Shown: piece by piece, positions 1 to 8,773 of the stretch
Layout: every line of letters starts with the position of its first letter
Numbering within the stretch: position 1 is the first letter of the stretch
DNA from: Streptomyces sp. cf386
GTDB taxonomy: Bacteria > Actinomycetota > Actinomycetes > Streptomycetales > Streptomycetaceae
Direction of reading: 5' to 3'
DNA: 64,000 nucleotides
Assembly: GCF_900103585.1 (NCBI RefSeq)
Contig: NZ_FNHV01000004.1
Coordinates: forward strand, 62,001-126,000
Position numbers and translations under genes: made by a program
The notes under the pieces: generated by a model
The model's input: only the letters and a program-made list of their open reading frames with translations
Database searches by the model: none
Told to the model about the DNA's origin: nothing

Positions 1-1254
1 GAGCGACTCGCGCACCTGGCCGACGCCTGGCTCACGCACGACCGGCAGATCCAGGTGCCGTGCGACGACTCCGTGGTCCGGGTCTGCGACGGAGAGCCGC
101 TGATCATCCGGCGCTCCCGTGGCTACGCCCCGCTGCCGGTCGCCCTTCCACTTCCCGTCCGCCCTACCCTCGCCGTCGGCGGCGACCTGAAGAACGCCTT
201 CTGTCTCGGCGAGGGGCGGCAGGCGTGGCTGTCGGCGCACATCGGCGACATGGACGACGTCGAGACGCAGTACGCCTTCGAACGCGCCGTGGAGCAGCTG
301 GAGTCCATCACGGGCGTACGGCCGAAGAGCCTGACGTGCGACCGGCATCCCGGTTACCGCTCCGCCGGGTGGGCCGACCGGAACGCGGCTGGCCGGACCG
401 TCGTACGCGTCCAGCACCATCACGCCCACATCGCCGCCGCGATGGCCGAACACGGGCTGGACGGCACCCGGCAGGTGATCGGCGTCGCCTTCGACGGCAC
501 CGGGCACGGCGACGACGGTGCCGTGTGGGGCGGGGAGTTCCTGCTCGCGGACTACGACGGCTTCACGCGGTTCGGGCATCTCGCGTACGTCCCCCTGCCC
601 GGCGGTGACACGGCGGTGCGTAGGCCTTACCGCATGGCGCTGGCCCAACTGCGCGCGGCCCGGATCGGCCGGCTCGACGACCTCGCCTGTACGGCCGCCT
701 GCCCGCCCGACGAACTGCGCCTGCTGGAACGGCAGTTGGAGCGCGAACTGAACTGCGTCCCCACATCCAGCATGGGCCGGCTCTTCGACGCGGTCTCCTC
801 GCTTGCCGGGGTCTGCCACCTGGCCGGCTACGAGGCGCAGGCCGCCGTCGAGCTGGAGGCCGCCGCACTGCGCGCGCCCGGCGACGACACCACCGCGTAC
901 ACCTTCGAGCTCCTGGGAAGCGACCCGGTGCGGGCCGACCCGGCGCCTCTCTTCGCGGCGATCGTCGCCGACCTGCGGGAGGGCGTCGAACCGGCACGGG
1001 TGGCGGCCCGCTTCCACCGCGCCGTGACCGCACTGGTGCGCCGGATGTGCCTGCGGGCGCGGGAGCGGTACGGCTTGGACACGGTGGCCCTGACGGGCGG
1101 CGTGTTCGCCAACACGCTGCTCTCATCGGCCTGTTCGGCAGCCCTGCGCGAGGACGGCTTCACGGTTCTGCGGCACCGCCTGGTGCCGCCCAACGACGGC
1201 GGGCTGGCGCTGGGCCAGCTGATGGTGGCCGCCCGGAAGACGCCCCACGACTGA
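1..1254 (+). CDS. hypF: HypF carbamoyltransferase, C-terminal part (5' end outside window)
   Basis: HypF makes the carbamoyl/thiocarboxamide group that becomes the cyanide ligands of the [NiFe]-hydrogenase active site. The frame is open from base 1, so the gene begins upstream and only about 417 residues are visible. These correspond to the Kae1/YgjD-like carbamoyl-transfer half; the acylphosphatase, zinc-finger and YrdC-like parts would lie outside. Visible signatures are the VQHHHAHIAAAMAEH histidine cluster, the DGTGHGDDGAVWGGE nucleotide-binding segment and the C-terminal GGVFAN and PPNDGGLALGQ motifs typical of HypF. It is followed after 46 bases by hypC, then by overlapping hypD and hypE, so it belongs to a maturation operon. 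No hydrogenase structural gene lies in the window. Confidence 0.95.
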   Translation, partial: ERLAHLADAWLTHDRQIQVPCDDSVVRVCDGEPLIIRRSRGYAPLPVALPLPVRPTLAVGGDLKNAFCLGEGRQAWLSAHIGDMDDVETQYAFERAVEQLESITGVRPKSLTCDRHPGYRSAGWADRNAAGRTVVRVQHHHAHIAAAMAEHGLDGTRQVIGVAFDGTGHGDDGAVWGGEFLLADYDGFTRFGHLAYVPLPGGDTAVRRPYRMALAQLRAARIGRLDDLACTAACPPDELRLLERQLERELNCVPTSSMGRLFDAVSSLAGVCHLAGYEAQAAVELEAAALRAPGDDTTAYTFELLGSDPVRADPAPLFAAIVADLREGVEPARVAARFHRAVTALVRRMCLRARERYGLDTVALTGGVFANTLLSSACSAALREDGFTVLRHRLVPPNDGGLALGQLMVAARKTPHD

Positions 1255-1300
1255 GCGACCACGACTGAGCGACCCGCGACCCCACAGCGAGGAGAGGCCC

Positions 1301-1615
1301 ATGTGCCTGGCGGTACCCGGCAGAGTGCTGGACATCGAGGAGCGCGACGGCACCCGGATGGCCACCGTCGACTTCGGCGGCGTGGTCAAGGAGGTGTGCC
1401 TGGAGTACCTGCCGGACCTCCAGGTCGGCGAGTACGCCATCGTCCACGTCGGTTTCGCCCTGCAGCGGCTGGACGAGGAGTCGGCGAAGCAGACGCTGGA
1501 GCTCTTCGCCGAACTCGGCATGCTCCAGGAGGAGTTCGGCGACCCCTGGGAGATGGCGGCGGCGGAGGCGGGCGTGGAACCGGTGGAACCGGTGGAAGGG
1601 GTGCGTGGCCAGTGA
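1301..1615 (+). CDS. hypC: HypC/HybG/HupF-family hydrogenase maturation chaperone
   Basis: A 104-residue protein starting [14 protein letters not shown]. This is the invariant HypC N-terminus, in which Cys2 (exposed after Met removal) carries the Fe(CN)2CO unit with HypD. A GGAGAG ribosome site lies 6-11 bases before the ATG. Length is slightly above the usual 75-95 because of an acidic, VEPVEP-containing tail. The stop overlaps the GTG of hypD (GTGA), which points to translational coupling and fits the HypC-HypD complex. This is a family-level call with the diagnostic N-terminus fully visible. Confidence 0.97.
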   Translation: MCLAVPGRVLDIEERDGTRMATVDFGGVVKEVCLEYLPDLQVGEYAIVHVGFALQRLDEESAKQTLELFAELGMLQEEFGDPWEMAAAEAGVEPVEPVEGVRGQ

Positions 1616-2742
1616 AGTACATCGAAGAGTTCCAGGACCCGGAGCTGGCCCGTCGGCTCCTTGACGACATCCGGGCCACGGTGACCAGGCCGTGGGCGCT
1701 GATGGAGGTGTGCGGAGGACAGACGCACAGCATCATCCGGCACGGCCTCGACCAACTCCTGCCGGACGAGGTCGAGTTGATCCATGGGCCGGGCTGTCCT
1801 GTCTGTGTGACCCCGCTGGAGGTCATCGACAAGGCGCTGGAGATCGCCTCGCGGCCGGGGGTGATCTTCTGCTCCTTCGGCGACATGCTGCGTGTGCCGG
1901 GCACCGGCCGGGACCTGTTCCAGGTGCGCGGCGAGGGCGGGGACGTACGCGTCGTCTACTCGCCGCTCGACGCCCTGCGGATCGCACAGCAGAACCCGGA
2001 CCGCGAGGTGGTGTTCTTCGGCATCGGCTTCGAGACGACCGCGCCCCCCAACGCCATGACGGTCCATCAGGCCCGCAAACAGGGCATCAAGAACTTCAGC
2101 ATGCTGGTGTCCCATGTCCGCGTCCCGCCCGCCATCGAGGCGATCATGTCGTCGCCGAGGTGCCGGGTGCAGGGCTTCCTCGCGGCCGGGCACGTGTGCA
2201 GCGTGATGGGCATGGGGGAGTACCCCGAGCTGGCGGAACGCTTCCGGGTGCCGATCGTCGTGACGGGCTTCGAGCCGCTCGACATCCTCGAAGGCGTCCG
2301 CCGGACCGTACGGCAGCTGGAGCGCGGTGAGCACACCGTCGACAACGCCTATGCCCGTGCCGTGCGCGCCGAGGGCAACCCGACCGCCCGGGCCATGCTG
2401 GAGGACGTCTTCGAGGTCACCGACCGTGCCTGGCGGGGCATCGGGGTGATCCCCGACAGCGGCTGGCGGCTGTCGCCGAAGTACCGCGACCACGACGCGG
2501 AGCACCGCTTCTCCGTCGACGGGATCCGGACCGAGGAGCCTGCGGAGTGCCGTAGCGGAGAGGTTCTGCAAGGCCTGCTCAAGCCGCACGAGTGCGAGGC
2601 CTTCGGCACTCTGTGCACCCCCCGTACGCCGCTGGGCGCCACCATGGTCTCCAGCGAGGGCGCCTGCGCGGCGTACTACCTGTACCGGCGGCTGGACGTG
2701 CCCGCCACCGCGCCGGCCCGGGAGGCGAGCCCCGTTGTCTGA
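1612..2742 (+). CDS. hypD: HypD, Fe-(CN)2CO assembly scaffold
   Basis: A 376-residue protein (GTG start, [17 protein letters not shown]). HypD is an iron-sulfur scaffold that assembles the Fe(CN)2CO group with HypC. Diagnostic motifs are [11 protein letters not shown] near residue 30, [10 protein letters not shown] near residue 62, the [11 protein letters not shown] motif and the C-terminal cysteine-rich segment around [16 protein letters not shown] and FGTLCTP that holds the cluster ligands. The start overlaps the hypC stop by four bases, and its stop lies inside the start of hypE. A longer upstream in-frame reading would run through hypC, so the GTG at 1612 is preferred. Confidence 0.96.
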   Translation: MKYIEEFQDPELARRLLDDIRATVTRPWALMEVCGGQTHSIIRHGLDQLLPDEVELIHGPGCPVCVTPLEVIDKALEIASRPGVIFCSFGDMLRVPGTGRDLFQVRGEGGDVRVVYSPLDALRIAQQNPDREVVFFGIGFETTAPPNAMTVHQARKQGIKNFSMLVSHVRVPPAIEAIMSSPRCRVQGFLAAGHVCSVMGMGEYPELAERFRVPIVVTGFEPLDILEGVRRTVRQLERGEHTVDNAYARAVRAEGNPTARAMLEDVFEVTDRAWRGIGVIPDSGWRLSPKYRDHDAEHRFSVDGIRTEEPAECRSGEVLQGLLKPHECEAFGTLCTPRTPLGATMVSSEGACAAYYLYRRLDVPATAPAREASPVV

Positions 2743-3814
2743 CACGACCGATCTTCCCGCCCCGTCCCTCGACGTCGAGGGGTGGACGTGCCCGGCGCCC
2801 CTGCGCGACCGGCCGCGTGTCGTCATGGGCCACGGCGGCGGCGGAGCCCTCTCCGCCGAACTGGTCCAGCAGATCTTCGCCCCTTCGTACGGCGGCGAGG
2901 CGCTCTCCCAGATGGGCGACGCGGCCGTGCTCTCCCTGGGCGGGGCCCGGCTGGCGTTCTCCACGGACTCCTACGTCGTACGGCCGCTGTTCTTCCCCGG
3001 CGGCAGCATCGGCGACCTGGCGGTCAACGGCACCGTCAACGACCTTGCGATGAGCGGGGCCCGGGCCGCCTACCTCTCCTGCGGATTCATCCTGGAGGAG
3101 GGCGTCGAACTGGACACGGTCACCCGGGTCGCCGAGGCGCTGGGCGCGGCCGCGCGCACCGCCGGCGTGGAGGTGGCGACCGGTGACACGAAGGTGGTGG
3201 AGGCCGGACACGGCGACGGGATCTACCTCAACACGGCCGGCATCGGTGTCGTCCCGGCGGGTGTCGACCTGCGTCCGCAGCGGGTCGTCCCCGGCGACGT
3301 CGTGATCGTCAGCGGCGCCGTCGGTGTCCACGGGGTGGCGATCATGAGTGTCCGCGAGGGCCTGGAGTTCGGCGTGGAGATCGAGAGCGACTGCGCGGCG
3401 CTCGGCGGCCTGGTCGACGCCATGCTCGCGGTCACCGCCGATCTGCACGTGCTGCGCGATCCCACCCGGGGCGGCCTCGCGGCCTCCCTCAACGAGATCG
3501 CGGTCGCGTCCGGCACGGGCGTCGTCATCCGGGAACGCGACGTCCCCGTCCCGCCCGCCGTGGCGGGCGCCTGCGCCATCCTCGGCCTGGACCCCATGTA
3601 CATCGCCAACGAGGGCAAGCTGGTGGCCTTCGTCCCGCGCGAGCACGCCGACGCCGTTCTGGCGGCGATGCGGGCCCACCCCCTGGGCGCGGACTCGGCG
3701 ATCATCGGTGAGGCCGTCGAGTCCCACCCCGGCATGGTCGTGGCCCGGACCGGGCTGGGCGGAACCCGCGTGGTCGACCTTCCGCTCGGGGAGCAGTTGC
3801 CGAGGATCTGCTGA
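2735..3814 (+). CDS. hypE: HypE, carbamoyl-phosphate dehydratase-like hydrogenase maturation protein
   Basis: A 359-residue PurM/AIRS-family protein with a TTG start overlapping the end of hypD by 8 bases. It dehydrates the carboxamide on its C-terminal cysteine to a thiocyanate that is passed to HypD. Visible are the glycine-rich [13 protein letters not shown] near the N-terminus, the metal/ATP motif FSTDSYVV, the [13 protein letters not shown] motif, and the essential C-terminal LPRIC ending in cysteine. Length is normal for the family. It ends the hyp operon; a 535-base gene-poor gap follows. Confidence 0.96.
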   Translation: MSDTTDLPAPSLDVEGWTCPAPLRDRPRVVMGHGGGGALSAELVQQIFAPSYGGEALSQMGDAAVLSLGGARLAFSTDSYVVRPLFFPGGSIGDLAVNGTVNDLAMSGARAAYLSCGFILEEGVELDTVTRVAEALGAAARTAGVEVATGDTKVVEAGHGDGIYLNTAGIGVVPAGVDLRPQRVVPGDVVIVSGAVGVHGVAIMSVREGLEFGVEIESDCAALGGLVDAMLAVTADLHVLRDPTRGGLAASLNEIAVASGTGVVIRERDVPVPPAVAGACAILGLDPMYIANEGKLVAFVPREHADAVLAAMRAHPLGADSAIIGEAVESHPGMVVARTGLGGTRVVDLPLGEQLPRIC

Positions 3815-4349
3815 ACCGGATCCGGGCGTCGCGGGAGCCGGCGGTCGGACGGCCGGGGCAGCCGGCTGACCCGGCCCCGCTCCAGCCGGCTCTCCGGGCG
3901 ACGAGGAACGGCGGGCTCGGCACACGCGTGGTCGGGCGGTCGAGCGGCGGTCCGCGTGATCGGACGCGCGGGCGTGCCACAGCACCCGCGCCTGCCGGGT
4001 GTCGGCTCGTGGTCGACTCGGTCGGCGAGGGGTGCGGCGCCCGCAGGAGCGGGTCGGTGGCGGGCGCCGGAGTGGGCGGGAGACCCGGGGCGGGGTCGTG
4101 GCCCGGAGCGGCTGAGGCACGTGGCGCGAACGGTGCTCAAGTGATGCCTCTCGGACCCGGCGGGTCGGGCCTTCGTCGGCTACAGTCGCTGCTGGGCGGA
4201 CGACCCGGCTCCGCCGCCATGAAAGTGATCGGCCTGCGGTGCATCGTGGCCCTGGTGCTGTCGATCGGTGCCTCCTGTAGAGCCCTGATGTGCCCTCGCG
4301 GTGGGCAGTCCGCCTGAAGTGCAGGTCAGAGGGGTGTCTTGGGGGCAGC
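3815..4349. other. Intergenic gap of 535 bases without a supported gene
   Basis: Between hypE and the first purine-block gene I see no open frame with convincing codon bias and start site. A 32-residue possibility (4219-4317, MKVIGLRCIVAL...) has one hydrophobic stretch but no clear family. The last 170 bases probably carry the promoter of the downstream operon; TACAGT at 4181-4186 is a possible -10 element. Nothing else is recognisable. Confidence 0.5.
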
Positions 4350-4601
4350 ATGCGATTGAGAGTGGAGTTCACCACCGAACCCTTCGACCTCGACGAGGCG
4401 CCCGCGCACGCGCTGGTGGCCCGTGAGGTCATCGAGGCGGCCGAGCTCGACGAGGTGGATGTCGGCCCGTTCGGCAACACGGCGGAGGGCGGTGCCGACG
4501 CCGTGCTCACCGCCCTGGACGCCCTGCTGCGCAAGACCCTGGAGGCCGGTGCCACCCGGATCTCCCTGCAGATCAACGTGATCGGGGAGGGCGAGCAGTG
4601 A
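4350..4601 (+). CDS. Small MTH1187/YkoF-like (thiamine-binding fold) protein, tentative
   Basis: An 83-residue protein starting MRLRVEFTTEPFDL. The predicted strand-helix-strand-strand-helix-strand pattern, the central VDVGPFGNTAEGG segment and the final GATRISLQINVIG strand resemble the MTH1187/YkoF family, members of which can bind thiamine. An in-frame ATG 60 bases upstream exists, but ATG 4350 gives the natural family N-terminus. It overlaps the next gene by four bases (GTGA), and both precede the urate-degradation operon. The true function is not known; the family call rests on pattern only. Confidence 0.6.
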   Translation: MRLRVEFTTEPFDLDEAPAHALVAREVIEAAELDEVDVGPFGNTAEGGADAVLTALDALLRKTLEAGATRISLQINVIGEGEQ

Positions 4602-4966
4602 CCGGCACCGGCGAGGAGCCCTTCATCGCGGCCGTGAAGCCGCTGGTCGACGCCATGGGCGGCGAGATAATCCCGCCGGACGAGGCCGGCGCCGAGGATG
4701 TCGTGCTCTCCTGGGACGGCGCCGACGTCCTCGCCGTACGCCTGCCTCAGCTGGCCGACTCCCTGGACCACATCCTGGCCGCCATGGAGCGCCGCAAGGG
4801 CAAACCGCTGGCCGACCTGGACCGCAAGGCCAAGCAGGAGGTCGTGCGGATACTCGAGGCGCGCGGTGCCTTCTCCGTGCGGCACGGCGTGGAGACCGTG
4901 GCGAGCGCGCTCGGGGTGAGCCGCTTCACGGTCTATAACTATCTGAACCGTGAGAAGAACGCTTGA
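4598..4966 (+). CDS. YheO/PucR-type helix-turn-helix protein
   Basis: A 122-residue protein with a GTG start overlapping the previous stop. The C-terminal third (about residues 75-122: RKAKQEVVRILEARGAF, then VETVASALGVSRFTVYNYLN) is a recognisable helix-turn-helix of the HTH_22 (YheO-like) type, which senses or regulates amino-acid and purine catabolism in other bacteria. The N-terminal part has no recognised ligand domain. It sits directly upstream of uraD, separated by a 20-bp tandem repeat tract and a palindrome, so it may help regulate urate degradation. That role is inferred from position. Confidence 0.75.
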   Translation: MTGTGEEPFIAAVKPLVDAMGGEIIPPDEAGAEDVVLSWDGADVLAVRLPQLADSLDHILAAMERRKGKPLADLDRKAKQEVVRILEARGAFSVRHGVETVASALGVSRFTVYNYLNREKNA

Positions 4967-5043
4967 ACCGGGGGAAGTGCGTCTGAACCGGGGGAAGTGT
5001 GCCTGAATCGGGAGAGGGGCGTCTGAGGCCTGGGGGGAGAACG
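4964..5043. repeat. Four-copy 20-bp degenerate tandem repeat
   Basis: Copies begin at 4964, 4984, 5004 and 5024 with exact 20-base period. The first two read TGAACCGGGGGAAGTGYGYC; the third and fourth diverge (TGAATCGGGAGAGGGGCGTC and TGAGGCCTGGGGGGAGAACG). The first copy begins with the stop codon of the HTH gene, and each copy brings another TGA in the same relative position. The tract lies between that gene and the uraD promoter. Confidence 0.8.
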
Positions 5044-5082
5044 GCTGAGGCAAACCCGCTCGTGTTTCGGCGGCGCGAATTT

Positions 5083-5097
5083 TCAACAAAGTGTTGA
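5083..5097. promoter_or_regulatory. 15-bp palindrome TCAA-N7-TTGA upstream of uraD (candidate purine-regulon operator)
   Basis: The sequence TCAACAAAGTGTTGA is a perfect inverted repeat (TCAACA, AAG, TGTTGA), 77 bases before the uraD GTG. The TTGACG ending the palindrome (5094-5099) could itself be a -35 box, followed 16 bases later by the possible -10 TAGCTA (5119-5124 region), so a bound regulator would block the promoter. The same TCAA-N7-TTGA pattern occurs upstream of aceB and allB. Confidence 0.6.
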
Positions 5098-5173
5098 CGT
5101 CTCGTCGTCGTAGGGCGTTAGCTATCGGCACGCCCGTTCAGCACGAAGGCCCTTCGCGGCCACGGAGGCTCCC

Positions 5174-5683
5174 GTGACGTCGAATTCCACGCCCCCGGGC
5201 CTGGCCCGGTTCAACGCCCTGGAGGAGCACGCGGCACATGCCGCTCTCCACGAGGCGTGCGCCGCCACGGCATGGGTCAAGCGGCTGCTCGCCGACCGCC
5301 CCTACGCCACCGCCGACGCCCTCTACGAGGCCAGCGACGCCGCCATGGCAGCGCTGACCGCCGAGGACCTGGCCGAGGCGATGTCCGGGCACCCGCCGAT
5401 CGGCCGCCCCAAGCCGGGCGACCCGACCTCGGCCCGGGAGCAGCGCGGCATGGCCGGCGCCTCCGAGGAACTCAAGTCGGAGATGCTCGAACTCAACCTG
5501 GCCTACCAGGACCGGTTCGGCCATGTCTTCCTGATCTGCGCCACCGGCCGGACCGGTGAGCAGATGCGCGACGCGGTCAAGGAACGGATCGGCAACTCGC
5601 CGGAGCAGGAGCGGGAGATCGTCCGCACCGAGCTGGGCAAGATCAACCGTATCCGGCTCGCCCGCATCGTCGAAGAGGACTGA
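5174..5683 (+). CDS. uraD: 2-oxo-4-hydroxy-4-carboxy-5-ureidoimidazoline (OHCU) decarboxylase
   Basis: A 169-residue enzyme that decarboxylates OHCU to S-allantoin, the last step from urate. The family signature is visible: FNALEEHAAHAALHEAC at the N-terminus, the catalytic-His segment SGHPPIGRPK and the REQRGMAG segment with the conserved Glu-Gln. The GTG start has a GGAGG ribosome site 7-11 bases upstream. It is followed after seven bases by uraH and then uricase, the standard urate-to-allantoin trio, and is likely controlled by the palindrome at 5083-5097. Confidence 0.95.
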   Translation: MTSNSTPPGLARFNALEEHAAHAALHEACAATAWVKRLLADRPYATADALYEASDAAMAALTAEDLAEAMSGHPPIGRPKPGDPTSAREQRGMAGASEELKSEMLELNLAYQDRFGHVFLICATGRTGEQMRDAVKERIGNSPEQEREIVRTELGKINRIRLARIVEED

Positions 5684-5690
5684 CAGCAGC

Positions 5691-6083
5691 ATGAGCACCA
5701 GCACCACCGCCTCGGTGTCCACCCACATCCTGGACACCAGCATCGGCCGCCCCGCGGAGGGCGTCGCCATCCAGCTGTCCGCCCGCTCGGGCCGGGACGC
5801 GGACTGGCAGACGCTCGGCGGTTCCGCGACCGACGCCGACGGGCGGTGCAAGGACCTGCCGGCCCTGCCGGAGGGGACCACACACGTACGGCTCGACTTC
5901 GCCGTGGAGCCGTATTTCGAGAAGAAGCAAGCCGATGCGCAGCAGGACGCCCCCGCGAATCGGGACAGCGGTGCCGTGTTCTTCCCCGAGGTGGCGATCA
6001 CCTTCGCCGTGAAGCCCGGGGAGCATTACCACGTGCCGCTGCTGCTCAACCCGTTCGGCTACTCCGTTTACCGAGGGAGCTAG
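5691..6083 (+). CDS. uraH: 5-hydroxyisourate hydrolase (transthyretin-like)
   Basis: A 130-residue transthyretin-fold enzyme that hydrolyses 5-hydroxyisourate to OHCU. It has the N-terminal VSTHILDTSIGRPAEG motif with the catalytic histidine, the YHVPLLLNPFGYSVYRGS C-terminus and the diagnostic terminal tetrapeptide YRGS. Size matches the family plus a short N-terminal extension. The ATG is placed seven bases after uraD, and uricase begins five bases after its stop, so the three are co-transcribed. Confidence 0.96.
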   Translation: MSTSTTASVSTHILDTSIGRPAEGVAIQLSARSGRDADWQTLGGSATDADGRCKDLPALPEGTTHVRLDFAVEPYFEKKQADAQQDAPANRDSGAVFFPEVAITFAVKPGEHYHVPLLLNPFGYSVYRGS

Positions 6084-6088
6084 CAGAC

Positions 6089-7012
6089 ATGCCCACGATC
6101 CTGGGACAGAACCAGTACGGCAAGGCCGAGAACCGAGTCGTAAAGATCACGCGGGACGGCGCCACCCATCACATCAAGGACCTCAACGTATCCGTGGCGC
6201 TCTCCGGCGACATGGACGAGGTCCACTACTCCGGCTCGAACGCCAACGTCCTGCCGACCGATACCACCAAGAACACGGTGTACGCGTTCGCCAAGGAGCA
6301 CGGCATCGAGTCGGCCGAGCAGTTCGGCATCCATCTGGCGCGGCACTTCGTGACCAGCCAGGAGCCGATCAAGATCGCGCGGATCCGCATCGAGGAGTAC
6401 GCCTGGGAGCGGATCGACGCCTCCGACGCCAACTCCCAGTTCATAGGCGCGGACGAGGTCAAGCACTCCTTCGTCCGCAAGGGCCAGGAGACCCGGGTCA
6501 CCCAGATCACCTACGACGGTGAGAAGTGGGAGGTCGTCTCCGGCCTCAAGGACCTCGTCGTGATGAACTCGACGAACTCCGAGTTCTGGGGCTACGTCAA
6601 GGACAAGTACACGACCCTCAAGGAGGCGTACGACCGCATCCTGGCCACCCAGGTCTCCGGCCGCTGGCGGTTCAACTGGACCGACGACGAGCAGCGGATG
6701 CCCAACTGGGAGAAGTCCTACGAGCAGACCAAGAAGCACATGCTCCAGGCCTTCGCCGAGACGTACTCGCTGTCGCTGCAGCAGACCCTGTACCAAATGG
6801 GTGCGCGCATCATCAACAACCGCAGCGAGATCGACGAGGTCCGCTTCTCCCTCCCGAACAAGCACCACTTCCTGGTGGACCTGGAGCCGTTCGGGCTGAA
6901 GAACGACAACGAGGTGTACTTCGCCGCCGACCGTCCCTACGGCCTGATCGAAGCCACCATCCTGCGGGACGGCTGCGAACCGAAGATCCCGGTGGACCTC
7001 ACCAACCTGTAA
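6089..7012 (+). CDS. pucL: Urate oxidase (uricase)
   Basis: A 307-residue cofactor-free uricase converting urate, oxygen and water to 5-hydroxyisourate and hydrogen peroxide. Visible signatures include the N-terminal NQYGKAENRVVKI with the catalytic lysine, NVLPTDTTKNTVYAFA with the catalytic threonine, and the C-terminal FSLPNKHHFLVDLEPFG with the conserved Asn-Lys-His. Length is typical of bacterial uricases lacking a fused decarboxylase domain. It ends the uraD-uraH-pucL run; a strong hairpin at 7035-7076 follows. Confidence 0.97.
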   Translation: MPTILGQNQYGKAENRVVKITRDGATHHIKDLNVSVALSGDMDEVHYSGSNANVLPTDTTKNTVYAFAKEHGIESAEQFGIHLARHFVTSQEPIKIARIRIEEYAWERIDASDANSQFIGADEVKHSFVRKGQETRVTQITYDGEKWEVVSGLKDLVVMNSTNSEFWGYVKDKYTTLKEAYDRILATQVSGRWRFNWTDDEQRMPNWEKSYEQTKKHMLQAFAETYSLSLQQTLYQMGARIINNRSEIDEVRFSLPNKHHFLVDLEPFGLKNDNEVYFAADRPYGLIEATILRDGCEPKIPVDLTNL

Positions 7013-7034
7013 GCCGACAACTCCATTTCGGCAC

Positions 7035-7076
7035 CCGCGGCCGGAGGGGCGAGCCTGTGAGGCTCCCCGGCCGCGG
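7035..7076 (+). terminator. Long GC hairpin after uricase
   Basis: Outer arms CCGCGGCCGG (7035-7044) and CCGGCCGCGG (7067-7076) are perfect complements, and inner GAGCC/GGCTC add a second stem around a TGTGA loop. There is no U-tract. It could terminate or attenuate transcription between pucL and the deaminase gene or stabilise the upstream mRNA. Confidence 0.7.
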
Positions 7077-7143
7077 TACTCAAATCCCCCAGGGTCCTGC
7101 CGTGCCCTCCGCTTCAGCACACATCGTCGAAAAGGGACGAATC

Positions 7144-8520
7144 ATGGCAGCAGCCCAGCGCATCGTCATCGAGAACTGTGCGATCGCGACAGTGGACGCG
7201 AGCGACACCGAGTACGCCACGGGTCATGTCGTCATCGCGGACAACCGCATCGAGTCGCTCGGCGCGGGCAAGGCCCCGGAGGGCCTGGAGAACGTCGTAC
7301 GCCGTATCGACGCCACCGGGCACCTGGTGACCCCCGGTCTGATCAACACGCACCACCACTTCTACCAGTGGATCACCCGCGGCCTGGCCACGGACCACAA
7401 CCTCTTCAACTGGCTGGTCGCCCTCTACCCGACCTGGGCGCGCATCGACGAGCAGATGGTGCGCTCCGCCGCGCAGGGCTCGCTGGCGATGATGGCCCGC
7501 GGGGGCGTCACCACCGCCATGGACCACCACTACGTCTTCCCGAAGGGCTCCGGCGACCTGTCCGGCGCGATCATCGGCGCCGCCCGTGACATGGGCGTCC
7601 GCTTCACCCTCGCCCGCGGCTCCATGGACCGCAGCGAGAAGGACGGCGGGCTGCCGCCGGACTTCGCCGTCGAGACCCTGGAGGGTGCGCTCGCCGGGAC
7701 CGAGGCGACCGTCAAGGAGCACCACGACTCCTCCTTCGACGCGATGACCCAGGTCGCCGTCGCCCCGTGCTCGCCGTTCTCCATCTCCACCGAGCTGCTC
7801 AGGCAGGGGGCCGAGCTGGCCCGCCGGCTCGGTGTGCGCATGCACACCCACGGTTCGGAGACCGTGGAGGAGGAGAAGTTCTGCCACGAGTTGTTCGGCA
7901 TGGGCCCGACCGACTACTTCGAGTCCACCGGCTGGCTCGGCGAGGACGTGTGGATGGCGCACTGCGTCCACATGAACGACTCCGACATCGCCGCCTTCGC
8001 CCGGACGAAGACGGGTGTCGCGCACTGCCCGTCCTCCAACGCCCGCCTCGCGGCCGGCATCGCCCGTGTCCCCGACATGCTGGCGGCCGGCGTCCCGGTC
8101 GGCCTCGGCGTCGACGGCACGGCGTCCAACGAGTCCGGCGAGCTGCACACCGAACTGCGCAACGCCCTGCTGATCAACCGCCTCGGCGCCCACCGCGAGG
8201 CCGCACTGAACGCCCGGCAGGCGCTGCGGCTCGGGACGTACGGCGGTGCCCAAGTCCTGGGCCGCGCCGCCGAGATCGGCTCGCTGGAGCAGGGCAAGCT
8301 GGCCGACCTGGTGCTGTGGAAGCTGGACACGCTCGCCCACGCCTCCATCGCCGACCCGGTGACCGCGCTGGTCTTCGGCGCGGCGGCCCCGGTCACCGCG
8401 TCGTTCGTGAACGGCCGCCAGATCGTGGAGGACGGGCGGCTGCTCACGGCCGACGAGGACGCGATCGCCCGCTCGACGCGGGAGGAAGCGCAGCGCCTGG
8501 CGAGGATCGCCGCGCAGTAA
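7144..8520 (+). CDS. 8-oxoguanine deaminase (amidohydrolase family)
   Basis: A 458-residue cytosine-deaminase-type amidohydrolase. It has the metal-binding NTHHHFYQWITRG motif around residue 65, an HTHGSETVEEE helix, the VWMAHCVHMND histidine segment and the terminal metal ligand in GVDGTASNESGE. These match 8-oxoguanine deaminases and hydroxyatrazine hydrolases. Location between uricase and a purine permease favours 8-oxoguanine (giving urate) as substrate. The ATG at 7144 is preceded by AAAAGGGACG. Start choice is supported by the N-terminal RIVIENCAIATVD strand of the composite domain. Confidence 0.88.
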   Translation: MAAAQRIVIENCAIATVDASDTEYATGHVVIADNRIESLGAGKAPEGLENVVRRIDATGHLVTPGLINTHHHFYQWITRGLATDHNLFNWLVALYPTWARIDEQMVRSAAQGSLAMMARGGVTTAMDHHYVFPKGSGDLSGAIIGAARDMGVRFTLARGSMDRSEKDGGLPPDFAVETLEGALAGTEATVKEHHDSSFDAMTQVAVAPCSPFSISTELLRQGAELARRLGVRMHTHGSETVEEEKFCHELFGMGPTDYFESTGWLGEDVWMAHCVHMNDSDIAAFARTKTGVAHCPSSNARLAAGIARVPDMLAAGVPVGLGVDGTASNESGELHTELRNALLINRLGAHREAALNARQALRLGTYGGAQVLGRAAEIGSLEQGKLADLVLWKLDTLAHASIADPVTALVFGAAAPVTASFVNGRQIVEDGRLLTADEDAIARSTREEAQRLARIAAQ

Positions 8521-8627
8521 CTCCGTACCGCGAACTCCGTATCGCCGTACGGCACTTGATCTCCGGCCAGGAGGGACGGCTCCCGGCCGGTAGCCGTGGA
8601 CCCGAGCGGGGTCCATGGCGGCCGTCG

Positions 8628-8658
8628 CCGGGGCGCGTGTTGGACGCACGCGCCCCGG
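8628..8658. terminator. 12-bp perfect hairpin after the deaminase gene
   Basis: CCGGGGCGCGTG (8628-8639) pairs perfectly with CACGCGCCCCGG (8647-8658) around a seven-base loop. It lies about 110 bases after the deaminase stop and 115 before the permease start, so the permease probably has its own promoter. Confidence 0.75.
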
Positions 8659-8773
8659 AACGGTCTCCGTTTCCCCCAGAACGGGCCCGTCCCCGGTCCC
8701 GCACGACCATTTGCACCACCTCCATGAACCCACGTCAAAGCCGACGTGTTCAACCGACCGGAGGAGAGCCGCA

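Noticed and set aside
4219..4317. 32-residue hydrophobic reading in the gap after hypE
   Set aside because: No ribosome site and no recognised family; length within chance expectation.
4964..5043. CRISPR array
   Set aside because: The units are adjacent without spacers, diverge quickly, and no cas gene is in the window.
1123..5131. Very long leftward open frames opposite hypC-hypE and the purine genes
   Set aside because: They are antisense shadows of GC-rich third positions; their proteins have no recognised domains while the rightward frames encode clear HypC/D/E and HTH proteins.
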